Origin: an uncultured Duganella sp.
GTDB lineage: Bacteria > Pseudomonadota > Gammaproteobacteria > Burkholderiales > Burkholderiaceae
DNA length: 37,380 nucleotides
Reading direction: 5' to 3'
NCBI GenBank assembly: GCA_946482335.1
Contig: CAMLRG010000029.1
Coordinates: forward strand, 1-37,380
Shown here: piece after piece, positions 9,540 to 17,124 of the stretch
Layout: the number at the start of each line of letters is the position of its first letter
How positions within the stretch are numbered: position 1 is the stretch's first letter
Translations under genes and position numbers: made by a program
Notes under the pieces: model-generated
Told to the model about the DNA's origin: nothing
The model's input: the letters and a program-made list of their open reading frames with translations, nothing else
Database searches by the model: none

Positions 9540-10238
9540 ATGCTGCAAGCCGAAAACCTGAACCAGTACTATGGCTCTTCCCACACCTTGCGCGGCGTCT
9601 CGCTGCAATTGGCGCGCGGCCAGTGCCTGGCCTTGTTGGGCCGCAATGGCGTCGGCAAGACCACGCTGCTGAAATGCCTGATGGGCGTGCTGCCGGTGGC
9701 GGGCGGCACGGTGCGGCTTGCCGGGCGCGACATCACCCGCCTGCCGCCCCATGCGCGCGCGGCGGCCGGCATCGCCTACGTGCCGCAGGGGCGGGAAATC
9801 TTTGCGCGCCTGACGGTGGAGGAAAACCTGCGCATGGGCATGGCCACCCTGTCCGGCCGCGAAGCGGCGCGCATCAACGGCGAAGTCTACGAGCTGTTTC
9901 CCGTGCTGAAGGAGATGCTGCAGCGGCGTGGCGGCGACCTGTCCGGCGGCCAGCAGCAGCAACTGGCCATCGCCCGCGCCCTGCTGCAACGGCCGCAGGT
10001 GCTGATCCTGGATGAACCGACCGAGGGCATCCAGCCGTCCATCATCAAGGATATCGAACGCGTGATCCGCCTGCTGCGCCAGCGCGGCGACATGGCCATC
10101 CTCTTGTGCGAGCAGTACTTTGATTTCGCCCACGCGTTGGCCGACCATTTCGTCGTGCTGTCGCGCGGCGAGGTGGTGGCGGCCGGCAGCCAGGCGCAAA
10201 TGGCGGGCGACGACGTCACCCGCCACCTGTCGGTCTAG
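9540..10238 (+). CDS. urtE: Urea ABC transporter ATPase UrtE
   Basis: 232-residue LivF-type ABC ATPase. Walker A GRNGVGKTT is at 34-42, the signature LSGGQQQ at 134-140, Walker B LILDEP at 155-160, and TEGIQPSIIKDIE is typical of UrtE. It is the last gene of the porin-urt operon. Its final 23 bases overlap the end of the convergent response-regulator gene (stop at 10216 on the other strand), so the two transcripts meet tail to tail without room for a terminator. No urease genes follow in this window. Confidence 0.95.
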   Translation: MLQAENLNQYYGSSHTLRGVSLQLARGQCLALLGRNGVGKTTLLKCLMGVLPVAGGTVRLAGRDITRLPPHARAAAGIAYVPQGREIFARLTVEENLRMGMATLSGREAARINGEVYELFPVLKEMLQRRGGDLSGGQQQQLAIARALLQRPQVLILDEPTEGIQPSIIKDIERVIRLLRQRGDMAILLCEQYFDFAHALADHFVVLSRGEVVAAGSQAQMAGDDVTRHLSV

Positions 10239-11151
10239 ACGACACGGCCAGCGCCGCGGCGGCGGTGCGCGTCTCCACGCCCAGTTTCGCGAATACGTGC
10301 TCCAGGTGCTTGTTCACGGTGCGCGGGCTGGTGCCCAGGATGTCGCCGATATCGCGGTTGGTCTTGCCCTTGCTGACCCAATTCAGGACCTCGGCTTCGC
10401 GCTGGGTCAGGTGGTGCTTCGCCATCAGGGACTGGACCAGGGCGTCATCCGCTTCCTCGCGCAGCACCACGCTCCACTGGACAGCCTCGTCCGCCTCGCC
10501 CAGCGTGAAAATCAGGCGCCGCGTCCCTTGCGCGATGACCAGCGGCGTTGCTTGCTCGCCGCTGGAGCGTGCCCGCACGGCGCGCTGCAGCCAGGGCGAT
10601 ACCTGGGGCGGCAGCGCGGACTTGGCATGGGCCGGGAAGTAGCTGTCCAGCCATTGCCGCGCCAGCGGCGTTTGCCAAATGATGCGTTCGTCCGGATCAA
10701 TCGCCATCACGGCATGGCCAAAGGCATCGAGCGCGCTGCGGGCCTGGCTCACCAGGCGGGCATTCTGCGTGTGGGTGCGGATGCGCGCCAGCATTTCGTT
10801 CTGGCGCACCGGCTTGGTCACATAGTCGCTGCCGCCGGCCTGGAACGCCGCCACCACATGTTCGCTTTCCGTCAGCCCTGTCATGAAAATGACCGGGATG
10901 GCGCGGGTTTGCAGGTCCGCTTTCAAGCGGCGGCAGACTTCGAAGCCGTCCATGCCGGGCATGACGGCATCCAGCAGCACGACGTCGGGCACCAGCGCGT
11001 GGGCCTGTTCCAGTGCGGTGGCGCCATTGTTGGCAACCACCACGGAGTAGCCCGATTCATCCAGCGCGTCGTGCAGCACGGCCAGGTTTTCGGGCATGTC
11101 GTCAACCACCAGCACCAATTGGCCTGGCGGACGCTCAATCGTTTGTTGCAT
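10216..11151 (-). CDS. Two-component response regulator, receiver plus LuxR-type helix-turn-helix
   Basis: 311 residues. The receiver domain (about 10-128) has the acidic pair D17 D18, phospho-acceptor D61 in LLDAVMPGMDG, and switch Lys in VTKPVR. The middle section (about 135-232) has a PAS-like sequence (AFGHAVMAIDPDERIIWQT). The C-terminus (about 247-300) is a LuxR/NarL helix-turn-helix (LTQREAEVLNWVSKGKTNRD). ATG 11151 follows AGGGAG. The start overlaps the kinase stop by 17 bp, so kinase and regulator are translationally coupled and are surely partners. Targets are unknown; the adjacent convergent urt operon and its upstream palindrome are the obvious candidates. The genetic layout resembles transporter-kinase/LuxR pairs such as CrbS/CrbR. 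Confidence 0.9.
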   Translation of the reverse strand: MQQTIERPPGQLVLVVDDMPENLAVLHDALDESGYSVVVANNGATALEQAHALVPDVVLLDAVMPGMDGFEVCRRLKADLQTRAIPVIFMTGLTESEHVVAAFQAGGSDYVTKPVRQNEMLARIRTHTQNARLVSQARSALDAFGHAVMAIDPDERIIWQTPLARQWLDSYFPAHAKSALPPQVSPWLQRAVRARSSGEQATPLVIAQGTRRLIFTLGEADEAVQWSVVLREEADDALVQSLMAKHHLTQREAEVLNWVSKGKTNRDIGDILGTSPRTVNKHLEHVFAKLGVETRTAAAALAVSSRPTGGG

Positions 11152-14100
11152 GGGATGCTCCCTGTTCGAGTAGCCGCGCCATCGCTTCCAGTTCGAAGCG
11201 CTGCGCGTGGGCTCGCATGATGTCGACGAAATGCAGGTACGGTTCGCCGAGCGCGGCGATGACGTCCAGCTGTTGCTTGATGCCGCGCATATAACCGGCC
11301 TTCACCTGGGCGCGCAAGGGGGCGAGCTGGGCGGGCGGGGGCAGCTGCGGCTGTCCGGTCGGCTGGGCGCCGGCCAGGGGCGCCGCCGGCGCCGTCCACG
11401 CGAGCCGCAGGCGGCGCCCGATCCAGTCCAGCAGTTCGGCCAGTTGCACCGGCTTGGTAAAGAAATCGTCGGCGCCGATGCCGGCAGGGTTGGGCAGGCC
11501 CTTGTCATAGGCATTGGCCGAAACGATGCCGATCGGCACGGTACAGCCGTGTTCGGTGCGCAGCAGGTGGCTGGCTTCCCAGCCGTCCATGCCCGGCATG
11601 GCCAGGTCCATCAGGATCAGGTCCGGCGCGAAGCCGGCATGACATTGCAGGCACTCCTGGCCGGAAGCGGCCTGGCCGACGATGAAGCCGAGCGGCGACA
11701 GGATTTCGGCCAGCAGCTCGCGGTCGTTGCGGTCGTTGTCGACCACCAGGATGCGGCGGCGGGCGCCGGCATAGCCGCTGCGCTGGCGCGGGACGGCATC
11801 GGGTTCCGGCGCCTCGGCATGCAGGCGTGGCAGCAGCAGGCGCACGCCGAACGCGCTGCCGGCGCCTGGCGTACTGCGCACCGTCAACTCGCCGCCCATC
11901 AGCTCTGTCAGCAGTTTGCTGATGGGCAGGCCGAGGCCGGTGCCGCCGCAGTTGGCGGCATCGCCGGCGCTGCCGCGCGCGAAAGGCTCGAAGATGCGTT
12001 CCAGTTCGTGCTCCAGGATGCCCGGCCCGCTGTCCTCCACCTCGAAGTGCGCCATGTCGCGCTGGTAGCGCAGGCGGAAAACAATGCCGCCCTGGCTGGT
12101 GAACTTGACGGCGTTGCCGAGGATATTGATCAGGATCTGGCCGAGCCGCTTGCGGTCGGCCCGCACCACGGCCGGCAGGCTGCCTTGCACCTCGTAGCGG
12201 AACGCCAGTCCCTTGCTGGCGGCCTGTTGTTCGAACATCTGCACCAGCTGCGCGATGAAGGTGGCGAATTCCAGCGGGCGCAAGTCGACGCTCAGACGGC
12301 CGCCCTCGATGCGGGCGATGTCGAGCGTGCCTTCGATCAGGGACAGCAGGTGCTCGCCGCTGCCCCGGATGACGCGGATGGCTTGCTGCCGGTGCGGCGG
12401 CATGGCCGGGTCGTTCTCCAGCAATTGCGCATAGCCGAGGATGCTGTTGAGCGGGGTGCGGATCTCATGGCTGATGCCGGCGATGTAGCGGCTCTTGGCC
12501 TGGTTGGCCTGGTCGGCCAGCTTCCTGGCTTGTTGCGCCTCTTCCTGCGCCACGCGGCGGCCCTCGCGGTTCAGCACCAGCCACCACGCCACGATGGCGC
12601 TGACCAGCAGCAGCGCGCCGAAGATCTTGAGGAAGGCCAGGCGCAACGGCGGCAGCAGTTGCGCCTGGCCGGCCTGCGCCAGGGCCGCCGCCTCATGCAG
12701 GTACAGCAGTCCCAATAAGCCCGTGAGGAAGAGCAGGGTCAATGTCAGCAGCAGCAGGTAGTAGCCCAGTCCGCTGACCAGGTAAGGCCAGGCCGATTTG
12801 GGCAGCAGCCAGCGCATGGCGGCTTGCCATTGGACCGACAGGCGCGCATGGGGCTTGCATGCATCGTCGCAGCGCGCGTCGAGGCAGCAGCAGAGCGAGC
12901 AGATCGGTCCCTGGTAGGCCGGGCAATGCGCCATGTCCTCTGCTTCGTAGGATTTTTCGCAAATGCTGCAGGTATTGCTGTGCGCCGCGGCTGGCGGGCG
13001 CGCGATGTAGTAGCGGCCGTCCGTGAGGTAGGCAATGGCCGGCGCGGCGGCGAAGGCCGTGGCGAGGGCGATGAAGGCTGAAAAGGCCTGGGCCGTCGCG
13101 CCGAACAGGCCAGTGAAGGCAGCCACCGAGAGCAGCGAAGCCAGCAGCATCGCGCCCACGCCAACCGGGTTGATATCGTACAGGTAGGCGCGGCGGAATT
13201 CGATGCCTGCCGGGCTCAGCCCCAGCGGCTTGTTGATGACCAGGTCGGCCACCACGGCGGCGATCCAGGCGATGGCGATATTGGAGAAGAGGCCGAGCAC
13301 CTGGTCCAAGGCCTGGAACACGTTCAGTTCCATCAGCAGCACGGCGATCAGGGCGTTGAAGCAGGCCCACACCACGCGCCCCGGATGGCTGTGGGTCAGG
13401 CGGGCAAAGAAATTCGACCAGGCCAGCGAGCCGGCATAGGCATTGGTCATATTGATCTTGATCTGCGACACCACGACAAACACCACGGTGGCGAGCAGCG
13501 CCAGGCCCGGGCCGGCACCGACCAGGTTGAACCCGGCCAGGTACATGTGGGTCGGGTTGACCGCCTGGGCCAGGCTGGCGCCGCCCTGCAGTACGAGCAG
13601 GGCGAGCAGGGCGCCGGCCAGCATTTTCAGTGCGCCGACCACCGCCCAGCCCGGTCCCGCGGCCAGCACGCCAAGGTGCCAGCGCAGGCGTTTCTTTCCC
13701 GGCGGTGGCATGAAGCGCAGGAAATCGACCTGTTCGCCAATCTGCGGGATCAGGGCCACGCCGACGGCGGTAGCGGCGCCAAAGGCCAGGGTGTTGAAAT
13801 GGGCGTTGGCGGGGTTGGTGCCGGCGAACTGCAGCAATTGGCCGGGCAGTTCGGGGCGCTTGAACGCAATGGCGATGAAGGGCAATGCCATCAGCAGCAG
13901 CCAGAGCGGCTGGCTCACCATCTGGATGCGGCTGATCAGGGTGACGCCGTGCGTCACCAGGGGCACCACCGCCAGCGCGCTGGCCAGGTAGCCGAGCCAC
14001 AAGGGCAGGCCGAAATACAGTTCCAGCGCGTAGGCCATGATGGCCGCTTCCAGCGCAAACAGGATGAAGGTGAAGGAAGCGTAGATGAAGGAGGAAATGG

Positions 14101-14482
14101 TGGACCCGATATAGCCGAAGCCGGCGCCGCGGGTCAGCAAGTCCATGTCCACGCCATGGCGTGCCGCGTAATAGCTGATGGGCAGGCCGGTCAGGAAAAT
14201 GATCAGGCTGACCGCCAGGATGGCCCAGAATGCATTGACGAAGCCGTAGTGCACGGCCAGCGTGCCGCCGATCGCTTCCAGCACCAGGAAAGCAATCGCA
14301 CCAAACGCGGTATTGGCGACGCGGAAGATGGACCATTTGCGGAAGGCGCGCGGCGTGTAGCGCAGCGCGTAATCTTCAATGGTTTCATTGGCGACCCAGG
14401 TGTTGTAGTCGCGCCGGATCTTGACGATGCGCTGAACCGTTTTGGTGCGTGGGCTTTCTGAATTTGGTGCGGAGCTGTTCAT
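11135..14482 (-). CDS. NCS1-transporter-fused hybrid sensor histidine kinase
   Basis: 1115 residues in an unusual order. Residues about 25-490 resemble a full NCS1 nucleobase/allantoin permease (RRDYNTWVANETIEDYALRY, then about 12 hydrophobic helices). Residues 505-542 hold nine cysteines in a CxxC-rich, zinc-finger-like segment. Two more membrane helices follow (about 568-595, 615-637). The kinase core has H672 in ISHEIRTPLNS, then the N box (ILGNAVKF) and G boxes (DSGPGI, GGTGLGL). A receiver has D959 in LILMDLAMPG. The tail (about 1050-1115) is a helical domain without a visible phospho-histidine motif. ATG 14482 is chosen where NCS1 homology begins, though no good ribosome site precedes it; ATG 14533 is an alternative. 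It probably senses a nitrogenous solute and signals to the coupled LuxR regulator. Confidence 0.9.
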   Translation of the reverse strand: MNSSAPNSESPRTKTVQRIVKIRRDYNTWVANETIEDYALRYTPRAFRKWSIFRVANTAFGAIAFLVLEAIGGTLAVHYGFVNAFWAILAVSLIIFLTGLPISYYAARHGVDMDLLTRGAGFGYIGSTISSFIYASFTFILFALEAAIMAYALELYFGLPLWLGYLASALAVVPLVTHGVTLISRIQMVSQPLWLLLMALPFIAIAFKRPELPGQLLQFAGTNPANAHFNTLAFGAATAVGVALIPQIGEQVDFLRFMPPPGKKRLRWHLGVLAAGPGWAVVGALKMLAGALLALLVLQGGASLAQAVNPTHMYLAGFNLVGAGPGLALLATVVFVVVSQIKINMTNAYAGSLAWSNFFARLTHSHPGRVVWACFNALIAVLLMELNVFQALDQVLGLFSNIAIAWIAAVVADLVINKPLGLSPAGIEFRRAYLYDINPVGVGAMLLASLLSVAAFTGLFGATAQAFSAFIALATAFAAAPAIAYLTDGRYYIARPPAAAHSNTCSICEKSYEAEDMAHCPAYQGPICSLCCCLDARCDDACKPHARLSVQWQAAMRWLLPKSAWPYLVSGLGYYLLLLTLTLLFLTGLLGLLYLHEAAALAQAGQAQLLPPLRLAFLKIFGALLLVSAIVAWWLVLNREGRRVAQEEAQQARKLADQANQAKSRYIAGISHEIRTPLNSILGYAQLLENDPAMPPHRQQAIRVIRGSGEHLLSLIEGTLDIARIEGGRLSVDLRPLEFATFIAQLVQMFEQQAASKGLAFRYEVQGSLPAVVRADRKRLGQILINILGNAVKFTSQGGIVFRLRYQRDMAHFEVEDSGPGILEHELERIFEPFARGSAGDAANCGGTGLGLPISKLLTELMGGELTVRSTPGAGSAFGVRLLLPRLHAEAPEPDAVPRQRSGYAGARRRILVVDNDRNDRELLAEILSPLGFIVGQAASGQECLQCHAGFAPDLILMDLAMPGMDGWEASHLLRTEHGCTVPIGIVSANAYDKGLPNPAGIGADDFFTKPVQLAELLDWIGRRLRLAWTAPAAPLAGAQPTGQPQLPPPAQLAPLRAQVKAGYMRGIKQQLDVIAALGEPYLHFVDIMRAHAQRFELEAMARLLEQGASHATND

Positions 14483-14600
14483 GGTGCGCGTTGTTCTAGC
14501 GGGCTCCTGAATTAATGCAATTACTATGCCCATGCGAGCGCTGCGCCGGGCCAGGCGCGGCCGGTACGCCGGGGCCGGCACCGATCAGCTGGCGGCTGGC

Positions 14601-16601
14601 TTACTCTTTTTGCGGCGAAGAGAGGGGGACCGCCATGCGCACCGTGGTGCCTTCACCTGGCGCGGATTCGATGGCGATGCGGCCGCCCATGACGCCGGTG
14701 ACGATGTTGTAGACGATGTTCATGCCGAGGCCGGTGCCGCCGTTGCCCATCTTGGTGGTGAAGAAGGGATCGAACACGTGGCGCTGGATTTCCTCCGTCA
14801 TCCCGACGCCATCGTCGCGGAACACGATTTCGATCTGGCCCTGGTCGGCCGCGCGGGCGAAGATGCACAGTGTGCCGCTGTGGCGGCCTTCGAAGGCATG
14901 CATCAGGGCGTTGTTGATCAGGTTGTTGAACACCTGGTACATGCTTCCCGGGTAGGAGTCCAGTTCCAGCTCGGGCGGCACGTCGACCTCCATCTGGATC
15001 GCACTGCGGCGCAGGCGCGGCGTATAGGTGGCGGCCGTGTCGAGCGCCACTGCCTGCAGGCGGAACCGGCGGCGCTGGTCATTGGTCTGGTCGACCGCGA
15101 TCTGCTTGAAGGAGGCGATCAGGGCGGCGGCCTTTTCCAGCGAACTGGAAATCAACCCGCATGCCATCTGCACTTCGCCGAGATGGTGGGTCAGGGTCGA
15201 GCGGCGGATTGCGCCCTCGGCCACCGTTTGCTTGAACTCCTGCACCCGGTCGTCGAGCGCGGTGGAAGCCAGCAGGCTGTTGCCGATCGGGGTATTCAAT
15301 TCGTGCGCAATGCCTGCCACCAGCGAGCCGAGCGACGCCATTTTCTCCGACGCGATCAAGTCATGCTGGGTGCGTTGCAAGGTTTCCAGGGCATGCGACA
15401 AGTCCCGGTTAGCCTGTTCCAGCTCCGCCGAGCGTTCGCGCACGCGGGTTTCCAGCGCGTCGTTCAATTCCCGCAATTGCTGTTTGGCGTTCATTTCCTG
15501 TGTGAGGTCGAGCAGGGCCCAGATGATGGCATGCCGGCCGTCGAGCAGCAGCGAAGACGACCAGATCGCCACCTGGCCCGGCCGCTCGCCGGGCAGCACC
15601 ACTTCGGCCATTTCGCCCTGGACCACGCCATACAGGCGGAACTTGTTCCAGATCCGCAGCCGCTCATCGGGCGACGCCCAGAATGTCACTTCATCTGAGC
15701 GCTTGCCGATCAATTCGTGCAGGGGAATGCCGAAGGTGCGTACCAGCGCCTGGTTGGCGCCGACGATGCGGCCGTCCTGGTCGGATACCGACAGCGGCAA
15801 TGGCGTCATGTCGAACAGGGTGCGGAAGCGTTCCTCCGATTCGCGCAGCCGGCGCTGCGATTCCTCCAGCTGGGCGATGCGCTCACGCAGCGCGGAACTC
15901 ATCAGGTTAAGCGAATGGGTAACCACTTCCAGTTCGTCGCCGCCCCCTTCCGGCAACTGGCTGAACTTGCCCTCCGCCAATTGCTCCGAGTGGCGCGCCA
16001 GCGTCGCCAGGCGCACCCCGACGCCGCGCGTCATGGCGAAAAACAGCAGCAGGGCCAGCACGAAGCCGAGCAGGGCGATCATGCCGCCCTGGCGCAGCAC
16101 GTCGTCGCGCGCGGCAACCAGGTCGGCGGTGGACAGGCCGAAGTGCAGCGTACCGACGCGGTTGTCCTTCAACAGCAGCGGCGTCTGGGCATGCAGCAGA
16201 TTGCCTTCCACGGCAGTGCGCACACCGCCCAGTTGGTCGGGGCGCAGCGATTCGGGCAGAAAGACCGGGCGCTCGCCCGCTTCGAGGATCGGTTCGCCGG
16301 CAGCATCCAGGATCACGATATAGCGCAGGAAACTGTCGCGTGGGTCCGACAGCATTTCCGACCAATAGGTGCGCAATTCGCCCAGGCGGCCGCTGCTGGC
16401 GTAGGGCGTCAGCGTCAAGTTCAGGTTGATGGCGTACTCGTGGGCGACCCGGTCGGCATTGCGGCTGACGGCGTTGGTCATCAGGCGCAAGCTGTTGGCG
16501 ATCAATAGCGCTACCACCACAGCCAGCACGAATGCGCTCAACAGCATGAATTTCGCGCGCAGCGAAAGTTTCAAGGCGCTCCCTCCGGATGAAAAGTCCA
16601 T
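14601..16601 (-). CDS. PAS/HAMP sensor histidine kinase
   Basis: 666 residues. Transmembrane helix 1 (19-39), a periplasmic sensor region (about 40-172), helix 2 (173-191), HAMP (about 192-245), PAS (about 255-370), a coiled coil (372-415), then the kinase core with H433 in IAHELNTPIGN and an ATPase domain (NNLINNALMHAFEGR, DDGVGM, GGTGLGMNIV). It has no receiver and no response-regulator gene next to it. A TTG at 16574 has a much better ribosome site (GGAGGG, six bases before) than ATG 16601, so the real protein may be nine residues shorter. It lies downstream of the porin and PstS-like genes on the same strand, beyond a terminator hairpin; partial read-through would link them. Confidence 0.9.
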   Translation of the reverse strand: MDFSSGGSALKLSLRAKFMLLSAFVLAVVVALLIANSLRLMTNAVSRNADRVAHEYAINLNLTLTPYASSGRLGELRTYWSEMLSDPRDSFLRYIVILDAAGEPILEAGERPVFLPESLRPDQLGGVRTAVEGNLLHAQTPLLLKDNRVGTLHFGLSTADLVAARDDVLRQGGMIALLGFVLALLLFFAMTRGVGVRLATLARHSEQLAEGKFSQLPEGGGDELEVVTHSLNLMSSALRERIAQLEESQRRLRESEERFRTLFDMTPLPLSVSDQDGRIVGANQALVRTFGIPLHELIGKRSDEVTFWASPDERLRIWNKFRLYGVVQGEMAEVVLPGERPGQVAIWSSSLLLDGRHAIIWALLDLTQEMNAKQQLRELNDALETRVRERSAELEQANRDLSHALETLQRTQHDLIASEKMASLGSLVAGIAHELNTPIGNSLLASTALDDRVQEFKQTVAEGAIRRSTLTHHLGEVQMACGLISSSLEKAAALIASFKQIAVDQTNDQRRRFRLQAVALDTAATYTPRLRRSAIQMEVDVPPELELDSYPGSMYQVFNNLINNALMHAFEGRHSGTLCIFARAADQGQIEIVFRDDGVGMTEEIQRHVFDPFFTTKMGNGGTGLGMNIVYNIVTGVMGGRIAIESAPGEGTTVRMAVPLSSPQKE

Positions 16602-16635
16602 TGTATCGCTTCATCCGTAAAAGTTGCCGAAACTT

Positions 16636-16671
16636 AAAAAAAACGCCGCCCGGCTGTTGCGGGGCGGCGTT
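16636..16671 (-). terminator. Intrinsic terminator after the PstS-like gene
   Basis: Arms AACGCCGCCC (16642-16651) and GGGCGGCGTT (16662-16671). Read on the minus strand the stem is followed by eight U residues. It lies 35 bp beyond the stop of the 16707-17114 gene and just before the sensor-kinase start, so it likely lowers kinase expression relative to porin and binding protein. Confidence 0.9.
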
Positions 16672-16706
16672 GGCGCGTAGCAGGCGCAGTGAAATCGTGC
16701 GGCTTC

Positions 16707-17114
16707 TTAAGGCAGGGTCAGGATGACCTTGACGCTGTCGTCGACAGCCGACTTGTCGATGTAGCCGATGGCTTTCGGGTCTTCCGCCACGGCCTTCTTG
16801 ACCTCGGCATTGGACTTGAATTCCTTCGGCGGCGTAGCCTTGCCGGTAAACACCAGCTTGGACCAGATGGCCTTCACCTGGGCCGGATCCTTGTCCGCGA
16901 CTTTCTGGTAAAAGTCGGCGCGGATCTTGGAGCCTTCGGCCTGGTCGATCGGCGTGAACATGGCCGATTTGCCGAGGAAGAATTGGGATGCCTGCTCCGA
17001 GAACATGCGCGATGCCGGATTGTCCTTGTTGACGATCACGACGATCTCGGCCGATGCGGGCAGGGCGGCGATGGCGAAGGTGGAGGCGAGGAGGGCGCTC
17101 AGGATTTTTTTCAT
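16707..17114 (-). CDS. Small PstS-like periplasmic substrate-binding domain protein
   Basis: 135 residues: a signal peptide (1-22, ending PASA) and one short lobe of the PBP-like (phosphate-binding-type) superfamily, from EIVVIVNKDNPASRMFSEQ through DPKAIGYIDKSAVDDSVKV. Full PstS proteins are about 320 residues, so this is a single-lobe version. The GYID-type end and IYSKRxFTGK-like middle (KLVFTGKATPP) fit the small PBP-like family. ATG 17114 has an excellent AAGGAGG site, so the open frame reaching to 17153 is not used. It starts 10 bp after the porin stop and is followed by a terminator, then the sensor kinase. It could present a ligand to that kinase; this is inference. Confidence 0.85.
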   Translation of the reverse strand: MKKILSALLASTFAIAALPASAEIVVIVNKDNPASRMFSEQASQFFLGKSAMFTPIDQAEGSKIRADFYQKVADKDPAQVKAIWSKLVFTGKATPPKEFKSNAEVKKAVAEDPKAIGYIDKSAVDDSVKVILTLP

Positions 17115-17124
17115 GTGCGCCTCC

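Noticed and set aside
3619..10238. Urease operon associated with urt genes
   Set aside because: No ureA, ureB, ureC or accessory gene is present in the window; urt is followed by convergent regulatory genes instead.
11207..14461. Long plus-strand open frames (503 and 358 codons) opposite the fused kinase
   Set aside because: Compositionally odd translations (Gln, Ala, Gly-rich) and the minus-strand kinase has clear motifs throughout.
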